Source: Delphinus delphis
Lineage: Eukaryota; Chordata; Mammalia; Artiodactyla; Delphinidae
DNA: 64,000 bases
Assembly (NCBI RefSeq): GCF_949987515.2
Contig: NC_082684.1
Location: 45,164,006-45,228,005 of the forward strand
Direction of reading: 5' to 3'
Position numbers and translations under genes: made by a program. Shown one piece after another: positions 54,922 to 64,000 of the stretch; the first letter of the stretch is position 1, and each line of letters starts with the position of its first letter. A model generated the notes under the pieces. It had not been told where the DNA came from. It made no database searches and worked only from the letters and a program-made list of their open reading frames with translations.

Positions 54922-56589
54922 ATGAGTGACAACTGATCAGGTCGTATCTCCCATCTTTCTTACCTGCCTTCATCCCGCCCTCCCCCATCCATTTGCTTAC
55001 CCCACCCACCCCCATCAAGCCTCAACTTTTAGGCTGCTCAGATGTCTCAGTCACAGGGAAAGTCGATCTGATTGATCAATCCTCACTATTTTGTTTTATG
55101 GACCTAAGCAGTGGTGTGCTGGAGCAGTTTACAATGGTGTATAAAAGTCAATTGTGTGTATCTCTTTTTAATTTTTCACTCAGTGACAGCAGGTTGGTAG
55201 CTTGAAATCAGCCACAGTGGGAATATTTATATCAGAGGAATTGGCAAATGCTACAAATCAGGGCCTTTTTCTGTTCTTAAGGGCCATTTGTTAAACCTTT
55301 ACCAGTACACCAATGGCAATAGCATGTATTAACGTTATACCCTACCTGTCCCACCCACCCTCTGTTCTAAGAGAATTCCATACCAGGCTTAATTCAAAGA
55401 ATGGCGTACCAAGAAAGACTTAGAGGCCATACATTTACAAAGCAAATACTTCTTCCCACTCTCCTGTTCAGGCTCTTTCACAGCTTTCACTGGTAAGTGC
55501 TTTCAAACCTTACCTCTACTCTTAACAATGCACTTCATAGTTTGCCAGCCAAAAGAGACTAGAGTCAAATTAGAATATTTTAGGGATTTTCGCTAACTTC
55601 TCTATGTCAGTTTAGAGAGAATGAGAAGACTGCCTCATGCAGAAGCAGCTCCAAGTTCTCAAACTGGACTAGATTTTGTGCTTAAAATTGATATCACCGC
55701 ACATATACATATGAACAGATATATCAGTATGCGTATGTACACACTTTTTTCATTCAATCTTCTGTACTTCTGGCTTCTGAGACCAAAACTACCATAAAAT
55801 TCCGTAGGAAATTACTTGTTTCCTGGCCTAGTGATTCTGTAGCACAGACTCTTAGAATTTTAGGTCTATCAGAAAAATGAGAGATTATCTGATAGGGTGC
55901 ACTAGTCCTCAACCTGGCTATACATTAGCATCATTGGGGAACTTGAAAAAGAAATGACTCTCTTGACCCCTCCCCAGACAAATTCAGTCAGAAACTCCTG
56001 GATTGGAATCAGGCATTTCTAGTTTTAGAAGCTTCCCAGGTGATTCTAAGGTGTCATCAGAGAAAATCACTGATCTTATCACCCCTCAGTTTTCAGATGA
56101 GAGACCCAAGCTCCAGGGCAAATGAGTGAAGGGAGAACTCTCTAAGACTCGGGTCTGTTCAACTCCCAGACCACAGAGCTTTCACAATCATGCTCCAGAC
56201 CTCAGGACTTCCCCGTTTCTGTTTCATAAGCCCCCAGATATGAGTCACAGAAACAATGAAAGGTTTTGCTATGGCAGGAATCTCATAAGGGGCAGGAGTC
56301 TTATAAGGCCTGACTTCATTCTTAAATCTAATTGATCCTTGATCTTGAGCAAATGATTTCCTTACATTTTCCCACTATTATTTTCTAAAATAAAGGGAGA
56401 ATACTTGTGATAAGATATGGTAATGTAAATTATGTAAAGACAGGAACCACTGTGTCTAATCTTTACTGTGTCGAGCAGTGGGCCTGATCAGGGGCCACAT
56501 GCCCATTAATCCACCTACAAATGCTGGATGTGTTCAATGCTTTGTCTAGATGATTGGTCATTTGATGATATGGTGAAGGTGTGGACAGT
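54922..56589. other. Unassigned, repeat-poor sequence
   Basis: The first ~15 bases complete the L2 cut by the L1. After that I recognise no clear repeat. 'ctccagacctcaggacttcc' at about 56190 could be L2 remnant. Confidence 0.4.
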
Positions 56590-56795
56590 AAAGTCCTATC
56601 TCCTGGGTTCAAATCCTGGCTCCACTATTGACCAGCCTGAGACCTTAAGTAAGTTATTTAACCACTCTGTGCCTCATTTTTAAAGAATTAAAGCATTTTT
56701 AAAGTTGCTGTGCAAATTAAAGAGATAGCGTATCGAGTGCTTAGCACATTGGCTGGTCCAAAACCACTCAACAAATACTAGTTATTATTGTTTTG
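56590..56795 (+). mobile_element. MIR SINE, sense
   Basis: 'tgggttcaaatcctggctcc' (head), 'accttaagtaagttatttaa', 'ccactctgtgcctcattttt' (core) and 'aacaaatactagttattatt' (end) are in order. Confidence 0.8.
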
Positions 56796-57066
56796 TTGTA
56801 TCAGCCTGTCTCGTCTCTTGAAGCCTGCTGGGAGAAGAGAGGAGAGATATGAGTGATGAAGGGCCAGGAAGTGGCAGCCTTTAAGTATCTTGACCTGGAC
56901 TCTCTGCCGTAGCCTGGAGGGTTACTGGTAGCTAAGAGGAAGAAGCTACACTGCACCCCCAGGGGTAGCCCCAAGGGCAACACACCAGAGGAGGCCTGGA
57001 GCAGTGGACTCTGGGCTGGGCCCTTCTTCCTTCCTCAGTGAATGACATTGATTCTTTTTGGGTTTT

Positions 57067-57248
57067 TTTTGGCTGTACGCGGGCCTCTCACCGTTGCGGA
57101 GCACAGGCTCCGGATGCGCAGGCCCAGCGGCCATGGCTCACGGGCCCAGCCGCTCTGCGGCATGCGGGATCTTCCCGGGCCCGGGCACGAACCCGCGTCC
57201 CCTGCATCGGCAGGCGGACTCTCAACCACTGCGCCACCAGGGAAGCCC
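57067..57248 (-). mobile_element. CHR-type SINE, antisense, with an internal deletion
   Basis: The short T8 tail, 'ggctgtacgcgggcctctca', then directly 'ccgttgcggagcacaggctc'. About 20 bases present in the other copies between these blocks ('ctgttgtggcctctccc') are missing. The head 'gcgccaccagggaagcc' is complete. Many CpGs remain, so it is young. Flanks share a 'ttctttttg'-like stretch. Confidence 0.93.
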
Positions 57249-57411
57249 TTCTTTTTTGTTTTTTAATCAGGCTATTTTATTAGCATTGAATTACTTTAAA
57301 ATAAACCAGTAGATGATTCTAACAGAGTTAATCATTAGAAAATTTGTTAGCTTATAAAAATGCAATCTATAGAAAACCTTTCAGGAACACTAATATTACC
57401 TGCAATACTTT

Positions 57412-57625
57412 TTCAAAATTGAGATACAATTGACATATAACATTATATTATCAATAGTTTCAGCTGTACAACATAATGATGTAATATTTGTATATATTGT
57501 GAAATGATCCATCACCACACAATTATACAATTTTTTTCTTGTGATGAGAACTTTTAAGAACTACTCTCTTCGCAACTTTCCAATAAACAATACAGTATTA
57601 CTGACCATGCTGTATGTTAGACACT
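57412..57625 (-). mobile_element. Old L1 3'-UTR fragment, antisense
   Basis: 'attgagatacaattgacata', 'agctgtacaacataatgatg' and 'tttcttgtgatgagaacttt' match the same 3' UTR type as the L1 at 45.5 kb. Confidence 0.88.
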
Positions 57626-58769
57626 GATTCTGGGGGCAGCAGCCCCACTAACCCTTCTCTTGTCCCTCTAACTGGGCGCTGGGCTGCAGGGCGGAGCTGG
57701 GAACCTGAGCAGTGCTGGTACAATCCCAGCTCAGCAGCTGATCGCCATCTCCTGCTCCCCGCAGGGCTGCTTCTCAGCTAGAGTTTGTGTTTCACCCAGC
57801 ATCCCAGTTCAGCCTCTCCCAGACCGACAGGAGATGCTAATCAGAAACCTGTCCCCATGCATAACACTGTCATTGCTTCTGCTCTTCAGATCAGTCTTTA
57901 ATGAAAACTCCCATGAGATCAAAGCAGAGCCGAGGAGGGAACAGAGAATGATAAATGTCCTAAAGCAAAATGCGATACAGTTCCGAGATGGCTGGGCTGC
58001 ACTTGCTCTTTCAGACATTTTATGAATGACATTGGCAAAAGTGTCAACAGCCTTTGTCTGAGTTTCAAATATTAGCACAGGATATTTTCTTCTGGTCATT
58101 ATCAGAGGCAGAAACGCATTCCTACTTAGGGCCTCTTGTGGAGTCTAGTCTTCAACTAGAGCATCTTTCTAAAACTGGCTTTAAGGTTGTGGGATGAGGA
58201 ATTTGATGCAAAGAGAGATCAAAATGTAGAGAGAGAGAGATCAAAATGTAGAGATCAAAATGTAGTTGGACAGGGCTTTCAGAATCTCATTAGTTGAAAG
58301 TCTGAATTTACAACATACTTTAGTATGCAGCTATTCACTTTTCCAAAGGACTCACTATCCACCCAGGCAGGGCAGAATGCATGTGTGTACATATGTATGT
58401 AAATATTTTCTTGTCTTATTTTCCCCACCAGTTGGCCCTGTAACAGCCTTTTCAGTTCTCCTTAATAGATGCCCTCCCACAACCCACCCCCGTTCTCAGC
58501 AATTTATCCAAGCTTGAATTTCCCAAAACCCGATAACCTAAGAAAATCAGGAAATATTCAAACATTTCAAAATAAGCATTCTCTCTCAGCTCAGAATAAT
58601 GTTTGCCTATCCTGATAATAGGCTTGAACTGGTGAGATGGTATCTTACCTTCACCTACTATCAAGTATTTACTATAGGATTTTTCTCAGAGGCACACTTT
58701 AATATTATTTAATTCACAAAAAAAATCTATTTGCACAAAACATTTCAGGACCATGAAATTTGGAGCAGA
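57626..58769. other. Unassigned sequence
   Basis: It contains a locally GC-rich patch at 57660-57780 and the short tandem repeat described separately. No exon or known repeat is recognised. Confidence 0.4.
58215..58264. repeat. Short tandem repeat, 14-base unit, three copies
   Basis: The unit 'gagatcaaaatgta' occurs at 58215-58228, 58237-58250 and 58251-58264. The last two are adjacent, and the first is separated by a short 'gagagaga' run. Confidence 0.9.
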
Positions 58770-58930
58770 CATTCCTAAGATATGAGCCAGCCCCAAATCT
58801 TCACTTTAGAAATGAAGAAATCAAGCACAAGATGAAGAGAATCCTTCCAAGGTCACAAGAAAATTCTTCCATGGTTAGAAGCAAGGTTAGAATTAGAACC
58901 CAGGACCCTGATTCATGATTGCTTATTAAA
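58770..58930 (-). mobile_element. MIR SINE fragment, antisense
   Basis: 'gaaatgaagaaatcaagcac', 'tccaaggtcacaagaaaatt', 'gaattagaacccaggaccct' give the antisense core and head, diverged. Confidence 0.65.
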
Positions 58931-58949
58931 AAAATATGCATACATACAC

Positions 58950-59284
58950 AAGATAGTTATTGAACAATTACTATATGCCAAACACTGCGCAATATACTAG
59001 AACAAACAAACCAAAAAGATATACTCCTACTCTCATGTGCAGTAGGAAAACAGATCTACAAGTACAAACTCAAATGGTATGAAATGATAACAGGGTACTT
59101 GACCTGGTCTGGGGGCGGAGTGGCAGTCAGGGATGACGTTCCTGCTGAAATGGCATTTGAGCTGAAATCTAAGAGATGGATGAGTAGGAGTTACTACGAT
59201 GAAGAGGTGTGGCCCAGGGGAGTAGGAGAAGTTTCCAGGTAGAAGAGACCACAAACGCAAAGATCCTAAGTGTTTTCCAGTATA
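58950..59284 (-). mobile_element. L2 LINE 3' portion, antisense
   Basis: 'gttattgaacaattactata' and 'tgccaaacactgcgcaatat' begin at the L2 3' end. 'ggcatttgagctgaaatcta', 'gatggatgagtaggagtta' and 'tttccaggtagaagagacca' continue into the ORF2 C-terminus. It stops at the MER2-like element. Confidence 0.75.
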
Positions 59285-59516
59285 CAACTGACTTTTGAAC
59301 AATGCGGGGGAAGGAGGGAATGGGGCACGGACTCCCGCTCTGTGCAGTCAAAAATCTGAGTATAACTTTATAGTCAGCCCTCCACACCTGAGGATCCACA
59401 TCCTCCATGGATTAAACCAACTTTGGATCATGTAGTGCTATAGTATGTACTTATTGAAAAACATCTGTATAAGTGGACCCGTGCGGTGCAAACCCATGCT
59501 GTTCAAAGGTCAACTG
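59285..59516. mobile_element. MER2-like (Tigger/mariner-type) DNA transposon
   Basis: It starts 'caactgacttttgaacaatg' and ends 'gctgttcaaaggtcaactg', with TA on both sides (59283-59284 and 59517-59518). Internal text 'gtataactttatagtcagcc' and 'ggattaaaccaactttggat' follows the MER2 pattern. It is a second copy of the element at 45.6 kb, with a similar internal deletion state. Confidence 0.9.
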
Positions 59517-59518
59517 TA

Positions 59519-60924
59519 TATCACTGCTTCTTGACAACTGAATCACGTAAAATGCAGTTTTTTTCAGCCATCTTGTTTTTATCTTTCCTTTGATTTAGGT
59601 AGGTCTAATTTACGAATATAATGTCCAGTCACCAATCCCTGTTGGTGACAAGAATCAGCAAGCACTAGCTAGCTTAAGAGGAAGGTAAAACTGGATTCTG
59701 GAGTGACGTGTTTGGTATGATTTTTAAAATTATGAACATAAAGAATTATTGGAATTCATTCTAAACTCATCAAAGCACTGGTTTTCAGTCTCCTTCCATA
59801 TTATTCCCAAACTGAAAAAGATTCACCTCACCCCAAGTCTCTTGATTTTCACCTAATTCCCATTAAATTCAATTCCTTATTTATACTTTCCCACTTTCTT
59901 TTCCTGAAATAAAAGGAAAAGTGCATAACTTTGGAAGCATAGAGATCATGATGCCAGATGGGAAATATGAGCTTTAGAATTACTAGGAAGACTTCAATAT
60001 ATTGCTTTCATCTTAAAAGCAAGGAAACCTGAACCACGTAAATGAGCTCTGCATACGGAAGGAGGTGGGAAAGCGTAATGAGGAAAGGGGGCATCAGGGA
60101 AGTAATGCCGTTAGGACTGTGAGTGGTCTTCAGTCATTCTTCTAGATGTGACCTGCTGCAAATTGATTTGAGTGCCTCTCTTCTCTGGTCTTTTCATCTT
60201 CTCTTAACAACTCAACCCACTGCACATTCTAAACTGCAAGGTCTAGAGCAGTTAGGAGTTGTAGTGAGACATATGATACAAATGAGAAAGTTTGCACATC
60301 AACTTGATCCATGGATATGGAGTTGTAGTTGTAATCACAAATGGGGAGAATAAAGGGCCTTGGAGCTGTGACAGATAGTTGACAACTTGTCTTGGGAGGG
60401 GCAAGGATGGGCAGTCAATGGTAGTATCCCGTGTTTTTCTGTGCTTCTGTGTTTGCCTCATACATATGCTCTTGAGTCTTTTAACATGCTGAATCTGCAT
60501 GGGATATTATGATTCATGTGGGTGTTACGTGTTACAGCTGCAAAAGATATAAAGCATTCTTTAGGGATCTTTCTGGTCTGAGTGTTCAAAATGCATGTAG
60601 CAATAAATTTTGAAAGGGTGTAGGATGTAGGCTACAAGGCTACACAGAAGCATTAGTTTAGGAAATACTGAACCCACAAGAATATTAAACCACAAGGAAC
60701 AATCTATAGAAGAGTCACACACAAGACAGTGACGTAATTATGCAATTCGTCTATAGGGATGATCTTAAAGAATGAGTCTAGCTGAAGAGGTTCTATAACT
60801 CCAAGATTCTCAGCCACTAACTCCAAAAATGATTAAGCCATATGGCCCATTAATATGACTTCACCAACGTCCTTGAGAATGTTTTCTCTTCTCTCAGTTC
60901 TTATATCTGTCTGCAGTGCCAATC
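59519..60924. other. Unassigned sequence
   Basis: No recognised repeat or exon. Frames on opposite strands at 60123-60500 overlap and are unsupported. Confidence 0.45.
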
Positions 60925-61183
60925 TCTCATCTCCTCCAGCACAGAAGCCTGGAGTTAGCTTTTTCCATTCCCCATCATCAATCATCTGTACACAATCCAT
61001 CAGCAAATCTATGTGTTTCTTCCATCACTAATCTTTTGCTTTAGTTCTTTGAGGTTCCTTCTTTCCAACCCCATGCCCTCATCACCTCAGCTGGAATAAT
61101 GCAATCATCTAGCTAGTCCATGACTAACCAACTCCTCTTCTGTGTTTAGAGAGTTCTCCAGTGTGTGAATCTCAATGGGAGGC

Positions 61184-62021
61184 TGTGATATTGTGATTTA
61201 TACTAAGAAATATATATTTGCTCTTTGTCCCCATTTCTAGCATAGAGCTTCTAAAACCCTTGGAATTTCTTAAGTGATGAGAGCAAATAAAGGTGTCTTT
61301 TGTTATGTTAATGAGGCGACTTGTGGAAAACCCTAGGTAACCGAAGATGAGGCCTGGTTGCTAAGGAACCCAACCGTGTGATTAGAAGGTGGGAACTTTC
61401 ATTTCCTCTCTAGCTCCCCACCTCTGCACTCCCCGCAACCCCTCTGTCCTCTAGGGAGGGGAGAAGAGCTGGAGGTTGAATCAATTGCCAATGGCCAACA
61501 ATTTAATCAACTGTGCCTATGTACTGAAGCCTCTATAAAAACCCCGGAGCGGCGGGTGCGGGGGCTGGTTCAGAATGCTTCTAGGTTGGCGAAGTGATGT
61601 GGGGAGAGTGGCATGCTCAGAGAGGGTGTGGAAGCTCCACGCCATCTCCCCATACCTTACCCTAGGCATCTCTTCCATCTGGCTGTTCCTAAGTTATATC
61701 CTTTTACAATAAACTGGTATTGTAGTAAGTAAAATGTTTCTCTGAGTTCTGTGAGCAGCTCTAGCAAATTAATTGAACCCAAGGAAGCTGTTGTGGGAAC
61801 CTCTGCCCCATAGCCAGCTGGTCAGAAGCACCAGTGATAACTTGGGCTTTCCACTGGCATCCCAAATGGAGGGCAGTCTTGTGGGACTGAGCCCTTAACC
61901 TGTGGAATCTGATGCTATCTCCGGGTAGATAGTGTCAGAATTGAGTAGACACCCAGCTGGTGTGGAGAACTGCTTGGTGATGTGTGGGAACTCCTCACTC
62001 CCTCAACCCCACACCCACCCA
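61184..62021 (+). mobile_element. ERV (class I-like) LTR, sense
   Basis: It starts 'tgtgatattgtgatttatac' and ends around 'acacccaccca'. It has a TATA box 'tataaaa' (61534-61540), followed after about 170 bases by the poly(A) signal 'aataaa' (61708-61713), the normal U3-R-U5 arrangement. 'gatgctatctccgggtagat' and 'gtgtcagaattgagtagaca' mark the U5 half. No gag, pol or env sequence is present. It is a remnant with at most a few dozen internal bases after it. The class is inferred from overall layout, and the family is not named. Confidence 0.8.
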
Positions 62022-62489
62022 TTGGAATTGGGTTCAGAATCATTAGAGGCAGAGACCGTTTCCTTCTGTAGAAACCAAAAAGGGCAGATGAGTTGTCTCT
62101 CAGCCTCTCTTGCAGCTAGAGATCTGGTCCCTGCACCTGAGCTTGGCCAATCAGAAGTACCCATCCCAGACACTAAATCTGGCACTATAATCTACAGGGG
62201 TGGAAACAGTTGAGAATTCCCTTGCTGCAGTGGCAGTGGGTGTCTTCAGTGCCACACAGGAGCCCTTAGCATGCTGGGTCAGCCAAGCCACAGTGCCCAG
62301 TGTTCAGCTACTACGCTAGCAGTGTCCTCCCCAGACCAGCTCGGTGGGGGTGGTTTAGCTCTTGCTGTGTAGCTCCCTTCAGTTCTGCTCAGTTCCTCAA
62401 CCTGGTTCTCTAAATTTCCCAGCATTTTTGTGAGTTATACAATAATCCATTTGAAAAATTCCTTGCATGCTTAAGATAGCAAGAATTTG
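62022..62489. other. Unassigned insertion between LTR and resumed L2
   Basis: The first ~20 bases ('ttggaattgggttcagaatc') may be the primer-binding region of the ERV. The remainder, including 'gagcttggccaatcagaagt' and 'gagttatacaataatccatt', looks like another old repeat that I cannot name. Confidence 0.4.
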
Positions 62490-62640
62490 TCTCTGTTCTG
62501 AGACTCTTCAATGATTGTCCAGTCTCTGTATCTGCCCCTGCCCCCAAGCTGTCACCCATACACTGCCAAACTCTTTTAAAAGCTTCACCTTGATCATGTC
62601 ATTTCTTAAAATATGCTTAAGAAGGTAAAATGGACTCTAC

Positions 62641-64000
62641 GTGGTTAAGAAAGTACAAAGAATTCTACATGAAGTCTAGCTCCCCAGCTTGATGGTCAAC
62701 ATTCAGAATAACCCAGCCTCTCAGTCTAAAGGAGCTGCCATTTTCTCTGCTGTCTGTCTATCCAGTAGTTTTCCAAAAAAATGTTATGAGATCCATAGAG
62801 ATAAATAAATTTTAAGAACCAATAACACGACACAATTGAAGCAAATACTTCATGAAAAAAATACTATAGGCAATAAACTGATATTTTCTATTCCTCTCTC
62901 CTTTTTTTTTTTTTCACTTAAAAAAAATGCTGGTTGACACTCATCAAATTGATTTGGAAAACACAGGCTTAGCCTTACTTGTGGTTTTCTGGCCACCCAC
63001 ACTCTGTTACCAGTTTATGACATGGGCAGGAACTACATAAAGGAATTCACTTAAAATCTTCCCTTAATCCCACTTGTCCTATTAGGGTTTCTTATATTTA
63101 CACAAACCTTGCAGGAAAAAAAAAAAAAAGCCAAAATTGACATCATGACAACGAAGGGCTGCAAAATAATATTCTCAGGGCTAACTGAAGAATACTGTGC
63201 TTGAATATGCAATTAAATCAAGGATAAAAAACTTGTCTTTCCAATCTTTTATATGATTTTGCACATTACCACGGAAGAAGAGTTTTATTCCACACTCACA
63301 AAGGCATTTTTTGCTTAGGGTTGGTCTCTTGGAAAAAGTCCTGCTTTGGTTCAAGGGTTAGGGCACTGGCTACCCTGATTTATTTGACCCAGGATGTTTC
63401 TCTGCAGAAACTCTAACCAAATATGTGTGTAACAAATCATTGCTGACATTCTTCAGATGAATGAGGTAGACTTAGATCAGTGAAATGATTAGAATAAAAT
63501 GATTAGAAAAAGTCAAGTCTACAAGGGTGGGCATGACGGGTTTCAATGAACTGTTAAAACTGCAAATGTCTCTTGATAAAAAGTGGACTGAGGATGGGGG
63601 TTGGAGTCTAGAAACAGAGATAGGTGAAAACTGGCAAAGACTGAACAGCTCAGGGCTGGTAGAGGCACATCTGAGTTCCTGCCCCAGGGACATCCTCTCA
63701 CCAGCTGCTGCCCTTTCACAGCGTACCACTCCCTTCCACGAGGTTTCTGGTGTCAGTGTATCTACTCCTTATGGTTGGATGGCCTGTAGCCTTTGTGCTT
63801 TGCAGCCCATTATAACAATCTGTTAACCTTTGTGAATACCTAATACGTAGCAGAATGTGCTCCCTTGAGGTTAGAACTACACACTGAAGTAAGAAAGGAA
63901 AGATTTTTTTTTTCTTTCATTTAATTCCACAGTGGTTCATCTTCCGACACAGCATTGTATTCATCCATCTTTGTGGGCTGGAAAGCTAGCCATTTGGAGT
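62641..64000. other. Unassigned sequence to the window end
   Basis: It contains A/T homopolymer runs (T12 near 62903, A14 near 63115) but no repeat family, exon or RNA gene that I recognise. Confidence 0.45.

Larger units (their letters stand above)
60925..62640 (+). mobile_element. L2 LINE ORF2 end, sense, interrupted by an ERV LTR
   Basis: The left part (60925-61150) has 'caatccatcagcaaatctat', 'ccccatgccctcatcacctc' and 'agctggaataatgcaatcat'. The text then breaks off. About 1.35 kb later, at roughly 62500-62640, it resumes in correct order with 'acactgccaaactcttttaa' and 'cttgatcatgtcatttctta'. The LTR (61184-62021) and an unassigned piece lie between. The order of the two parts matches intact L2. 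Confidence 0.65.

Noticed and set aside
1..64000. CRISPR arrays, operons, phage or bacterial mobile elements
   Set aside because: None seen. Repeat content, L1/SINE/MIR/L2 families and CpG depletion all indicate mammalian nuclear DNA.

Overview
This window is mammalian nuclear DNA and almost certainly cetacean. The main evidence is about ten copies of a tRNA-derived SINE whose head reads 'ggcttccctggtggcgcag' and whose body carries 'gatcccacatgccgcgga', which is the CHR-type SINE of whales, dolphins and their closest artiodactyl relatives. L1 elements with artiodactyl-like 5' and 3' UTRs support this. I cannot resolve the species or the chromosome from the sequence alone.

I find no host protein-coding gene, exon, tRNA, rRNA or CpG island that I can defend. 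The only reading frames with recognisable protein similarity belong to retrotransposons: two large L1 copies, one older L1, and an L2 reverse transcriptase fossil. All of them are broken. The window looks like intergenic or deep intronic sequence.

Layout. (i) 1-4.8 kb: an old antisense L1 with a SINE inside it, then an antisense L2 piece. (ii) 4.8-30 kb: mostly unassigned sequence dotted with MIR, L2, SINE and short L1 pieces, two MaLR-type LTRs (14.5 and 18.1 kb), and a nested L1/SINE locus with both duplications preserved (16.6-17.5 kb). (iii) 27.6-28.5 kb: an L2 reverse transcriptase relic. (iv) 31-36 kb: repeat-poor sequence, an L2 piece and a young SINE. (v) 36.6-43.2 kb: a three-level nest in which an L2 contains a hAT-like DNA transposon that is split by a 5.0 kb antisense L1. 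(vi) 43.9-48.5 kb: older L1 and L2 pieces, one of them an L1 interrupted by a MER2-like transposon. (vii) 49.1-54.9 kb: a near full-length sense L1 with its 5' UTR. (viii) 55-64 kb: a SINE, MIR and L2 pieces, a second MER2-like element, and an ERV LTR inserted into an L2.

The value of the window is its record of insertions. Many target-site duplications (TSDs) can be read directly, so the order of events can be reconstructed. The two long L1s lie in opposite orientation about 6 kb apart and form a very large inverted repeat. The best non-transposon signals are a 20-bp-arm hairpin at 5.5 kb, a 27-bp palindrome at 27.1 kb, and several kilobase-scale stretches with no recognisable repeat. No novel multi-gene system is visible. 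All family assignments were made by eye from remembered consensus features and should be confirmed with RepeatMasker.
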